64,000 nucleotides of DNA from Streptomyces sp. KL109B (GTDB taxonomy: Bacteria; Actinomycetota; Actinomycetes; Streptomycetales; Streptomycetaceae), in the NCBI RefSeq assembly GCF_030766935.1, contig NZ_JASERL010000013.1, positions 220,346 to 284,345 of the forward strand, written 5' to 3'. A program made the translations under genes and the position numbers. Under the pieces are notes generated by a model that saw only the letters and a program-made list of their open reading frames with translations, was not told the origin of the DNA and did not search any database. Below, one piece after another: positions 16,829 to 24,322 of this stretch; position 1 is the stretch's first letter, and each line of letters opens with the position of its first letter.

Positions 16829-16854
16829 AACGTCCGGTCGGCGGTAAAGATTCC
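16829..16854 (-). promoter_or_regulatory. SigR-type promoter of rbpA
   Basis: On the minus strand GGAAT (16854-16850) is followed after exactly 18 bases by GTT (16831-16829), matching the GGAAT-N18-GTT consensus of the thiol-stress sigma factor SigR. It lies about 60 bp before the rbpA start. Confidence 0.8.
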
Positions 16855-17034
16855 CGGTTTCCGGGTCATGCGTCGCCTTCGGAGCCGCAGCCTTGTTGAC
16901 CTGTGCAGTACCCACCGGTGACCGGTTTGTCACATCTCACGCAGGATGTCACCTAGCGTTTTGCGATATGGACGTGCAGTAACGGTACGCCTGGCAGGCC
17001 AACCGCGTACACTACCGGGCTTTGCCTTCAGGTG

Positions 17035-18390
17035 CTAAATCCGGGCCGGTACGGAATTGCCCGCGTCGCGCACCGCCCGGCGGACCGGAACCCTCGCGAG
17101 CAGGCCAAAACCGATCACGAAGAAGGCGACAAGGGACAGGATCGCATCGCGATAACTCCCGGTCAGCTGGTACGCGAGGCCGAACACCAGGGGCCCCACC
17201 CAGCTCATCCCGCGGTCGCTCATCTCGTACGCGGAGAAGTACTCGGCCTCCTTGCCAGCGGGCACAAGATGCGAGAACAGCGAGCGGGACAGCGCCTGGG
17301 TGCCGCCCAGGACGAGCCCGATGCCGGCGGCGAGCACGAAGAACCACGCGGGAGCCCCGGCGGGCAGGAAGTAGCCGGCCCCGATCGTCACCGTCCACGC
17401 GACGAGGGAGCCGAGGATCGTGCGCTTCGCGCCGTACGCGCGCGCGAGGCGGCCCATCGCGAGCGCCCCGGCCACCGCCAGAAGCTGCACCAGGAGCACC
17501 GCGACGATGAGCGTCGACTGCCCGAGGCCGAGCTCCTCGGAGCCGTACACGGAGGCCTGGGAGATCACCGTCTGTACGCCGTCGTTGTAGACGAGGTAGG
17601 CGAGGAGGAAGGAGAGCGTCAGCGGGTGGCGGCGCATGTCCTTCACCGTGGCCAGCAGTTGGCGCAGGCCCCGGGCCGCGCCCCCCGGCGCGGGCCGGGC
17701 GCGCCGGTCGCGCAGGCGGCGCAGCGGAACCAGGGTGAACGCGCCCCACCAGACGCCCGCCGACGCCAGGCAGATGCGCACCGCGGTCGACTCGGAGACA
17801 CCGAAGGTGTCGTGGGCCGTGTAGAGGATCAGGTTCAACAGGAGGACGAGGGCGCCCGAGGCGTACCCGAAGGCCCAGCCGCGCGAGGAGACCGCGTCGC
17901 GCTCCTCCGGGGGCGCGATCTGGGGCAGGTACGAGTTGTAGAGCACCATCGAGACGGCCAGCGAGGAATTCGCGACGACCAGGAGGAGGCCGCCGAGCAG
18001 ATAGCGGTCGCCGTCCAGGAAGAACATCCCCGCCGTCGCCGCCGCGCCTATGTAGGCGGAGAGCGCGAGCAGCGGCTTCTTGCGGCCCGTCCGGTCGGCG
18101 GCCGCGCCCGCGAGCGGCATCACGAAGATCGACAGGATCACCGACAGGGAGACCGAGTACGCGAAGAAGGAGCCCGCGCGGACCGGGATCCCCAAGGGGT
18201 GCACAAAGCCGTCCGGGTCGGCCGCCGCCTTGGTGACCGAGGTCAGATACGGCCCCAGGAACACCGTCAGGACGCTGGTCGAATAGACCGAGCACGCCCA
18301 GTCGTAGAAGTACCAGCCGCGTTGCTCGCGCTTGCGCCCGGCGAGCGCCGACGCCCCCGTCGCCGCCTCCTGTGCGGTCTCCGTGCCCAC
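17035..18390 (-). CDS. MFS transporter, UMF1/Atg22-like
   Basis: This is a 451-residue polytopic membrane protein with about 12 hydrophobic segments. The opening GWYFYDWACSVYSTSVLTVFLGPYL resembles the W-x-x-YDWANS start of the UMF1 (Atg22-like) subfamily. The loop between helices 2 and 3 has the MFS motif GAAADRTGRKKPLL, and the middle has YNSYLPQIAPPEERDAVSSRGWAFGY. Substrates of bacterial members are unknown; yeast Atg22 exports amino acids from the vacuole. GTG 18390 follows GGGGAC. It is separated by 46 bp from the GDPD gene upstream on the same strand, so GDPD, transporter and YczE-like genes may be one transcription unit. Confidence 0.88.
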   Translation of the reverse strand: MGTETAQEAATGASALAGRKREQRGWYFYDWACSVYSTSVLTVFLGPYLTSVTKAAADPDGFVHPLGIPVRAGSFFAYSVSLSVILSIFVMPLAGAAADRTGRKKPLLALSAYIGAAATAGMFFLDGDRYLLGGLLLVVANSSLAVSMVLYNSYLPQIAPPEERDAVSSRGWAFGYASGALVLLLNLILYTAHDTFGVSESTAVRICLASAGVWWGAFTLVPLRRLRDRRARPAPGGAARGLRQLLATVKDMRRHPLTLSFLLAYLVYNDGVQTVISQASVYGSEELGLGQSTLIVAVLLVQLLAVAGALAMGRLARAYGAKRTILGSLVAWTVTIGAGYFLPAGAPAWFFVLAAGIGLVLGGTQALSRSLFSHLVPAGKEAEYFSAYEMSDRGMSWVGPLVFGLAYQLTGSYRDAILSLVAFFVIGFGLLARVPVRRAVRDAGNSVPARI

Positions 18391-18436
18391 CCGTGTCCCC
18401 TTGTAGTCCCCGTCGTCCGGCGCCGCGGGGCGGTGG

Positions 18437-19204
18437 TCAGACCCAGGTCCCCCGGTCCTTGAGGACGTCCCGCAGCGTCTCGATGTGATCGGAAACTATG
18501 CCATCGACCCCTAGGTCGAGAAGACGCCGCATCTCCTTCTCGTCGTTCACCGTCCACACGTGCACCTGCAACCCGCGCGCGTGGGCGGCCCGGACGAAGC
18601 GGTGGTCGACAACCCGGACCCGCCCGTGTGTCACCGGGACCTGGGCGCAGACCGCCGAGCGGCGCAGCGCGGCCGGAATCCCGTACGAGCGGAGCCGCAG
18701 GCCCAGGACGCCCTTGGTGCCGTACGAGGTCGCGAGGCGCGGACCCGCGAGCGCCTGCGCGCGGGCGACGCGGGCCTCGGAGAAGGAGCCGACGCAGACG
18801 CGGTCCCACGCGCGCGTGCGGCGGAGCAGTTCGAGCAGCGGGGCGAGGGCGGGCTCCGCCTTCACGTCCACGTTCCAGCGCACGTCGGGGAAGGACTCCA
18901 GCAGCTCTTCGAAGAGCGGCACCGGTTCGGTGCCCGCCACGCGCGCGCGGCGCACCGTGGACCAGGGGAGGTCCGCGATCCGGCCGCTGCCGTCCGTGAC
19001 CCGGTCGAGCGTCGTGTCGTGGAAGGCGACGAGGCGCCCGTCGGCCGTGGCGTGCACATCGGTCTCGATGTAGCGGTAGCCGAGGTCCACGGCGCGGCGG
19101 AACGCGGCGACGGTGTTCTCCAGACCGTCCGCCGCCCCGCCCCGGTGGGCGAGGGCGAGCGGCCCGGGATGGTCGAGGTAGGGGTGGCGTACGCGCGAGG
19201 TCAC
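18437..19204 (-). CDS. Glycerophosphodiester phosphodiesterase
   Basis: This is a 255-residue single-domain GDPD without signal peptide, presumably cytoplasmic. Motifs are in order: LALAHRGGAADGLENT (catalytic His and the ExT element); YIETDVHATADGRLVAFHDTTLDR (metal-binding E-x-D and the second catalytic His); WNVDVKAEP; and VHVWTVNDEKEMRRLLDLGVDGIVSDHIE. It hydrolyses glycerophosphodiesters to glycerol-3-phosphate and an alcohol, recycling phospholipid head groups. The true start is GTG 19204, whose GTGA overlaps the TGA of the membrane protein gene, implying translational coupling. The frame open further upstream is a shadow of that gene. Confidence 0.92.
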   Translation of the reverse strand: MTSRVRHPYLDHPGPLALAHRGGAADGLENTVAAFRRAVDLGYRYIETDVHATADGRLVAFHDTTLDRVTDGSGRIADLPWSTVRRARVAGTEPVPLFEELLESFPDVRWNVDVKAEPALAPLLELLRRTRAWDRVCVGSFSEARVARAQALAGPRLATSYGTKGVLGLRLRSYGIPAALRRSAVCAQVPVTHGRVRVVDHRFVRAAHARGLQVHVWTVNDEKEMRRLLDLGVDGIVSDHIETLRDVLKDRGTWV

Positions 19205-19869
19205 CGTCGCAGTATCGCCCGCCGCCCTGTGCCGCCGGCGACCACGGTGGAACCGGCGGGCGACGCGGGGACGGCGAAGAGGCGCAGGAAGAGCTGGGCC
19301 AGCGGGCCGATCGCCAGGGCGTACAGGACCGTGCCGACGCCGATCGTGCCGCCGAGCACGAAGCCGCTCGCCACGACGGCGATCTCGATGACCGTGCGCA
19401 TGAGGCGGATCGAGCGGCCGGTGCGCTGGTGCAGCCCCGTCATCAGGCCGTCGCGCGGCCCCGGGCCGAACTTCGCCGCGATGTAGAGGCCGGTCGCGAC
19501 CCCGTTGAGCACGATGGCGGCGAGCATCAATGGGACACGCACTCCGTAGGAGTGCGCGTCCGGGACGACGGCGAGCGTGCCGTCCATCGCGAGGCCGACC
19601 ACGAAGACGTTCGACACGGTGCCGAGTCCGGGGCGCTGGCGCAGCGGGATCCACAGGAGCAGCACGATCGCACCCACGATGATCGACACGACGCCGATGG
19701 AGATGCCGGTCAGCTCGGCGAGCCCCTGATGCAGCACGCCCCAGGGCTCCAGGCCGAGACCCGCCTCCACGAGGAGCGCCGAACTCGCGCCGTACAGCGC
19801 GAGACCTACGTAGAGCTGCACGAGGCGGCGGACGAGTCGGCCGCCCGTGGGCGGGGTTGGTGCGGACAA
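19201..19869 (-). CDS. YczE/YitT-like integral membrane protein
   Basis: This is a 222-residue protein if it begins at TTG 19869, which has AGGGGG six bases upstream. An alternative GTG at 19911 would add 14 residues but has no ribosome site. There are about five hydrophobic helices: LVQLYVGLALYGASSALLVEAGLG; ISIGVVSIIVGAIVLLLWIPL; VSNVFVVGLAMDGTLAVV; VPLMLAAIVLNGVATGLYIAA; and a C-terminal pair. LEPWGVLHQGLAELTG is typical of YczE. Family function is unproven, though YczE is linked to lipopeptide production in Bacillus. It is divergent from a MocR-type regulator, the same pairing as yczR-yczE in Bacillus, so that regulator probably controls it. It is coupled to the downstream GDPD gene. Confidence 0.8.
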   Translation of the reverse strand: MSAPTPPTGGRLVRRLVQLYVGLALYGASSALLVEAGLGLEPWGVLHQGLAELTGISIGVVSIIVGAIVLLLWIPLRQRPGLGTVSNVFVVGLAMDGTLAVVPDAHSYGVRVPLMLAAIVLNGVATGLYIAAKFGPGPRDGLMTGLHQRTGRSIRLMRTVIEIAVVASGFVLGGTIGVGTVLYALAIGPLAQLFLRLFAVPASPAGSTVVAGGTGRRAILRR

Positions 19870-19970
19870 GAGGAGCCCCCTGTGTAGTGGTACTGGACTG
19901 ACCCGTGACACTCTGTGGCGTGGAATCGGATGCCAACCATGGCCAATTCCAGGAAGGTGGACTGGCTCGC

Positions 19971-21470
19971 ATGGCCCAGTGGACTTCGGCGATCGGCTCG
20001 ACCCAGCTCGCCCGGCTGCTCACCTCGCAGCAGCCGCGCCCCGCGGGCCCCGGCACCCGCCGCCCGCCCGCCTACCGCGCCCTCGCCGACGGGATCCGGC
20101 TGCTCGTCCTGGAGGGCCGCGTCCCGGTGGCCACACGCCTTCCTGCCGAGCGCGAACTCGCCCAGGCGCTCTCCGTGAGCCGCACCACGGTCGCGGCCGC
20201 CTACGAGGCGCTGCGCGGCGAGGGATTCCTCGAGTCCCGCAGGGGAGCGGGCAGTTGGACCGCCGTGCCCGCCGGGAATCCGCTCCCCGCGCGCGGCCTC
20301 GAACCGCTCCCGCCCGAGGCCCTCGGCTCCATGATCGACCTCGGCACAGCGGCCCTGCCCGCGCCCGAACCGTGGCTGACGCGCGCCGTCCAAGGAGCCC
20401 TGGAGGAACTGCCTCCGTACGCCCACACCCACGGCGACTACCCGGCCGGCCTGCCCGCCCTGCGCGCGATGATCGCCGAGCGGTACACCGCGCACGGCAT
20501 CCCGACCATGCCCGAACAGATCATGGTCACGACCGGCGCGATGGGCGCCATCGACGCGATCTGCCACCTCTTCGCGGGCCGCGGTGAACGCGTCGCCGTC
20601 GAGTCGCCCTCGTACGCCAACATCCTTCAACTGATGCGCGAGGCGGGCCTGCGCCTCGTGCCCGTGGCGATGGCCGACGGCCTCCAGGGCTGGGACCTCG
20701 ACCGCTGGCGGCAGGTGCTGCGCGAGGCCGCGCCGCGACTCGCCTACGTAGTCGCCGATTTCCACAATCCGACCGGTGCGCTCGCCGACGAGGAGCAGCG
20801 CCGCTCGCTGGTCGACTCCGCGCGCGCGGCGGGCACGGTGCTCGTGGTCGACGAGACCATGACCGAGCTGCACCTGGACGCCGACACCGAAATGCCGCGC
20901 CGCGTCTGCGCGTTCGACCCCGCGGGGTCCACCGTCGTCACGGTCGGCTCCGCCAGCAAGGCGTTCTGGGCGGGCATGCGCATCGGCTGGGTGCGGGCCG
21001 CCCCGGACGTCATCCGCAGCCTGGTCGCCGCGCGCGCGTACGCGGACCTCGGCACCCCGGTCCTGGAGCAGCTGGCGGTGAACTGGCTGCTCAACAGCGG
21101 GGGTTGGGAGGAGGCCGTCGCGCTGCGGCGCGGTCAGGCGCGCGAGAACCGGGACGCGCTGGTGGCCGCGGTGCGCCGGGAGCTGCCCGACTGGGAGTTC
21201 GACGTGCCCAAGGGGGGCCTCACGCTGTGGGTGAAGGCCGGCGGCCTGTCGGGTTCGCGCCTCGCCGAGCTGGGCGAGCGGGTCGGGGTGCGGGTCCCTT
21301 CGGGGCCCCGGTTCGGCGTCGACGGGGCCTTCGAGGGGTACGTACGGCTGCCGTTCACCGTGGGCGGCGCGGTGGCCGACGAGGCGGCGGCGCGGCTCGC
21401 GGCGGCGGCCCGCCTCGTCCGGGACGGTCAGGGCGCGGGCGGGGACGTGCCGCGCACCCTGATCGCGTGA
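19971..21470 (+). CDS. MocR-family PLP-dependent regulator
   Basis: This is a 499-residue fusion of a GntR winged helix to an aminotransferase-like domain. The wHTH is about residues 25-95: YRALADGIRLLVLEGRVPVATRLPAERELAQALSVSRTTVAAAYEALRGEGFLESRRGAGS. The fold-type-I domain follows from about 125, with the pyridoxal-phosphate lysine at residue 330 in GSASKAFWAGMRIGW and the Asp of DFHNPTG. MocR proteins use PLP or aminoacyl-PLP as effector rather than catalysing transamination. ATG 19971 is preferred; an open frame reaches GTG 19905, which would overlap the divergent gene's 5' region. The facing membrane gene is of the YczE type, the classic YczR partner, and the short intergenic space is the likely operator. 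A direct repeat of TGGTACTGGACT type lies there. Confidence 0.88.
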   Translation: MAQWTSAIGSTQLARLLTSQQPRPAGPGTRRPPAYRALADGIRLLVLEGRVPVATRLPAERELAQALSVSRTTVAAAYEALRGEGFLESRRGAGSWTAVPAGNPLPARGLEPLPPEALGSMIDLGTAALPAPEPWLTRAVQGALEELPPYAHTHGDYPAGLPALRAMIAERYTAHGIPTMPEQIMVTTGAMGAIDAICHLFAGRGERVAVESPSYANILQLMREAGLRLVPVAMADGLQGWDLDRWRQVLREAAPRLAYVVADFHNPTGALADEEQRRSLVDSARAAGTVLVVDETMTELHLDADTEMPRRVCAFDPAGSTVVTVGSASKAFWAGMRIGWVRAAPDVIRSLVAARAYADLGTPVLEQLAVNWLLNSGGWEEAVALRRGQARENRDALVAAVRRELPDWEFDVPKGGLTLWVKAGGLSGSRLAELGERVGVRVPSGPRFGVDGAFEGYVRLPFTVGGAVADEAAARLAAAARLVRDGQGAGGDVPRTLIA

Positions 21471-21527
21471 CCTGCTGCCGCTCTACGTAGCGGGGGTTAC
21501 GCAGAGGAAGCCGCGTAGAGGCTGCGT

Positions 21528-23135
21528 TCAGCCCTTACGCAGAAGGCTGCCTTCGGCGTTCCCGAGCGCCTCGGCCTGGTCCGTGAGCGTCTCGTCCGGG
21601 ACCGACTCGACGGCCGCGTCCCCCGGCGTGCTGCGCTCCGGAAGCAGCGCCGTGACCGCCTGCCGGTGCGCCTCGCTCGTCGCGTCGTCGTACGGGTCCG
21701 GGGTGGCGGGGACCTGGAGGCGGTGGACCGGGCCCGTGCCCAGGCGGGCGTAGCCGCGCCCGGCCGGGATCTCGGCGTTCGGTGTCGTCTGCGGCACGGT
21801 GCCCAGCACGTCGTGCAGCTCCTCCTGAGAGGCAGGACCGAGCACCACGCGCGCGCGGGTGTGCTGCCGGACCGGGTCGATCAGCGCGTCGAGGCTGTCG
21901 AACTGCTCGGCCACGACGACCGTCACGCCGGCCGCACGGCCGTGCCTGAGAGGTACCTGGAGCAGCGTCTGCGGGTCCTTGCGGCCGTCCGCGGCGGCGA
22001 GGTGTCCCAGGGCGCTGGGGCGGTCCAGGAGGATCCACAGCGGGCGCTTGATGTCGTCCGGGGCGGGGTGACCGGCCTGCCGTGCCCGGTTCGCGGCGAT
22101 CAGCCGCCGCTCCGTCTCGTGCGCGGCCCACTCGAGGCTGGTCAGCGCGCCCGCGAGCCCGCACTCCACGGCGAGCACCCCGGCGCGGCCGACCAGGCAC
22201 GCGTAGTCGCCCGTCCCACTGCCCTCGATGATCAGTACGTCGCCGTGGCGCAGGGCCTGGAGGGCGACGGAACGCAGCAGGGACGTGGTGCCGCTGCCCG
22301 GCTGGCCCGCGATCAGCAGGTGCGGCTCTGTGGAGCGGACGCCGGTGCGCCACACGACGGGCGGCACGTCCCGCTCGTCCTTGCCCGCGAGGACCGGCAG
22401 GGTGCGCTGGACGCCGGTCCCGTCGGTGAAGCCGAGCACCGTCTCGCCGGGCGCGGTCACGAAGGGCTGGGCGGCGATGTCCGTGGGCAGCGGGTCGAGC
22501 ACGTTCACCGACAGGTGGTTGCCCTCCTCGTCCCACGTGAAGTGGTACTCGCGGCCCCGGCCGAGCTTGGCGTGCAGCAACTGCTCGATCCGGGCGCGCG
22601 ACTCCGCCTCCCCGTCCGTGAAGTAGGCCGGGTAGCGGATGTCGATCCGGTCGACACGGCCGTCGCCGTCGAAGTCGAACGTCTTGAAGGCCTTCTCCCA
22701 GTCGCCCCCGTGCGCGTACAGCGGGTTGGGGTCCTCGGCGACGGAGAAGTACGGAACGAGCGCCTCGTAGAGCGACGAGAGGCGCTCGACCTGCGATTCG
22801 TCGGGGCCGGTCTGCTCCGGCGGCTTCGGATCGCGCCCCTTCCACGCGGCCGCCGCCATCAGGGTGATGAACGCCAGTAGCGGCCCGTAGGGAATGAACA
22901 CCACGACGAGGACCACCGCGGCCACCAGGAAGAGCAGCGGTCCGCGCCGCTCCTTGGGGGTGTCCGCCCACTTGCGCCGTCCGGCTGCCGCCAGGCGGCG
23001 CAGTCCACGGGTGATCGTGATGAGGGGGTGAAGAACATCGGTGGCGCTGTCGGCGGCCGTCCGTGCCATGTCCCGGCTCCGGGCGATCGAGGCGCTGCCA
23101 TTGCTCAGAATGCGGGGGAGAGGGCGCCTGGCCAC
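21528..23135 (-). CDS. sffA: SffA: SpoIIIE/FtsK-like sporulation ATPase
   Basis: This is a 535-residue membrane-anchored ATPase. After a basic N-terminus, a hydrophobic hairpin (GPLLFLVAAVVLVVVFIPYGPLLAFITLMAAAAW, about 65-100) anchors it. The RecA-like domain has Walker A-like LLIAGQPGSGTTSLLRS near 275 and Walker B-like PLWILLDRPS. The Walker A lysine is replaced (GSGTTS instead of GxGKS/T), so ATPase activity may be weak. In S. coelicolor SffA is directed to sporulation septa by SmeA and acts in spore chromosome segregation and septation. GTG 23135 follows CAGGAG, 37 bp after smeA, in the same two-gene operon order. Its 3' side carries degenerate TACGTAG/TTACGCAG words with about 15-bp periodicity. 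Confidence 0.88.
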   Translation of the reverse strand: MARRPLPRILSNGSASIARSRDMARTAADSATDVLHPLITITRGLRRLAAAGRRKWADTPKERRGPLLFLVAAVVLVVVFIPYGPLLAFITLMAAAAWKGRDPKPPEQTGPDESQVERLSSLYEALVPYFSVAEDPNPLYAHGGDWEKAFKTFDFDGDGRVDRIDIRYPAYFTDGEAESRARIEQLLHAKLGRGREYHFTWDEEGNHLSVNVLDPLPTDIAAQPFVTAPGETVLGFTDGTGVQRTLPVLAGKDERDVPPVVWRTGVRSTEPHLLIAGQPGSGTTSLLRSVALQALRHGDVLIIEGSGTGDYACLVGRAGVLAVECGLAGALTSLEWAAHETERRLIAANRARQAGHPAPDDIKRPLWILLDRPSALGHLAAADGRKDPQTLLQVPLRHGRAAGVTVVVAEQFDSLDALIDPVRQHTRARVVLGPASQEELHDVLGTVPQTTPNAEIPAGRGYARLGTGPVHRLQVPATPDPYDDATSEAHRQAVTALLPERSTPGDAAVESVPDETLTDQAEALGNAEGSLLRKG

Positions 23136-23172
23136 TTCTGTCTCCTGAAGGTGTGTGCGGGTGTGTGGGCCG

Positions 23173-23367
23173 TCAGAACTTGATCCCGCCGAGCAGGCTG
23201 GCGAGGCTCGCGCCGCCCGCCTTGATGCTCGGGGCGATGGCCGTGCCCGCCAAGTAGAAGCCGAAGAGGGCGCAGACCAGTGCGTGCGAGGCCTTCAGGC
23301 CGTCCTTGCGGAAGAACAGGAAGACGATGATGCCGAGCAGCACTACGCCCGAAATGGACAGGATCAT
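23173..23367 (-). CDS. smeA: SmeA: small sporulation membrane protein
   Basis: This is a 64-residue protein with two predicted helices, MILSISGVVLLGIIVFLFF and HALVCALFGFYLAGTAIAP, joined by RKDGLKAS, and the tail GASLASLLGGIKF. This matches the size and design of SmeA, which localises SffA to sporulation septa. ATG 23367 has AGGAG upstream; the longer frame to 23478 is Cys-rich non-coding sequence and is rejected. Upstream, 23425-23445 is unusually AT-rich (GTATCTATACGAC) and may hold the developmental promoter. The pair is expected to be switched on in aerial hyphae under whi control, from knowledge of S. coelicolor rather than from this sequence. Confidence 0.88.
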   Translation of the reverse strand: MILSISGVVLLGIIVFLFFRKDGLKASHALVCALFGFYLAGTAIAPSIKAGGASLASLLGGIKF

Positions 23368-23649
23368 GACGGTTTCTCCTGGTTGATGGGGACAGTCACC
23401 ATGAGTTCTTCCAGGCTCACAGCATGTATCTATACGACAAAAGGTGCAAATGGGTGGAAATTCATGGCTTTCACCCAATCGGCGAAGGGCTGATGAGCTG
23501 GTCGAGCGTGCTGCCGGACGGTCGTCCGCACTCTCCGTGATCTTTGCCTCGGCGGGGTCGGGTCATGTGCCCGGCCGGGCAGTACGCTGTCGATTCACTC
23601 GTACGGCTGCACGGCCGTACCAGCACGTATGAGAAAGGCGGTCCGGCCG

Positions 23650-24042
23650 ATGAGCGAAGCCCCCGACCCGGAGGTCGTGGAGCTGGCCACCAAGATCTTC
23701 GACCTCGCGCGACGCGGCGAGACGGAGGCACTCACGGGCTACGTGGACGCCGGAGTACCGGCCAACCTCACGAACGACCGCGGCGACACGCTCGTCATGC
23801 TCGCCGCCTACCACGGGCACGCCGAGGCGGTACGTGCCCTCCTGGAGCGCGGCGCCGACGCCAACCTCGCCAACGACAAGGGCCAGACCCCGCTCGCGGG
23901 CGCCGTCTTCAAGGGCGCGGACGACGTGATCCGGGCGCTGCTCGACGGGGGCGCGGATCCCGCCGCGGGAACCCCGTCGGCGGTCGACACGGCCAGGATG
24001 TTCGGCAAGACGGACCTCGTCGACCTCTTCGGCAACTCCTGA
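23650..24042 (+). CDS. Ankyrin-repeat protein
   Basis: This is a 130-residue soluble protein. ATG 23650 is preferred over ATG 23629 because AAAGGCGG lies before it at suitable spacing. After a short helical head (DPEVVELATKIFDLARRGETEAL) there are about three ankyrin units: GYVDAGVPANLTNDRGDTLVMLAAYHGHAEAVRALLERG; ADANLANDKGQTPLAGAVFKGADDVIRALLDGG; and a decayed ADPAAGTPSAVDTARMFGKTDLVDLF. Ankyrin domains bind other proteins; the partner is unknown. A GTACGGC/GCCGTAC hairpin (23601-23620) sits upstream. It is divergent from smeA, a gene order I associate with other streptomycetes. Confidence 0.85.
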   Translation: MSEAPDPEVVELATKIFDLARRGETEALTGYVDAGVPANLTNDRGDTLVMLAAYHGHAEAVRALLERGADANLANDKGQTPLAGAVFKGADDVIRALLDGGADPAAGTPSAVDTARMFGKTDLVDLFGNS

Positions 24043-24216
24043 CACACCGGTTCTGACCAGCAAAAACGGGGGTGCGGGAAATGTGGTCGCGGTGGGCTGA
24101 GCCGCTGGGTCATGATGACGGCGTGATTTACGGACGCGATGCCGGGGCAGGTGGTGCCCACGTGCAGAGCGGGCCGTGAACGGCCCGGATCCGGGCCTTG
24201 GACGAGAGGCAGAGAA

Positions 24217-24276
24217 ATGGGTAGCAGCAAGCAAGAGACGGCGGGCGCTCCGACGTGTTGTCGCGTGGCCAGGTAG
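24217..24276 (+). CDS. Candidate leader peptide (19 aa) with tandem Cys codons
   Basis: An ATG at 24217, preceded by GAGAGGCAGAGAA, opens 19 codons: MGSSKQETAGAPTCCRVAR, stop TAG. It lies 46 bp upstream of the HEAT-like gene in a leader with no other reading frame. Two adjacent Cys codons followed by Arg just before the stop recall actinobacterial uORFs that sense cysteine or charged tRNA by ribosome stalling. Coding potential of such a short ORF cannot be proved by eye. Confidence 0.45.
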   Translation: MGSSKQETAGAPTCCRVAR

Positions 24277-24322
24277 GTGAGCATTCCCGGTTGCGTCGAC
24301 GCTTGATGTGAGGCTGTTTCCC

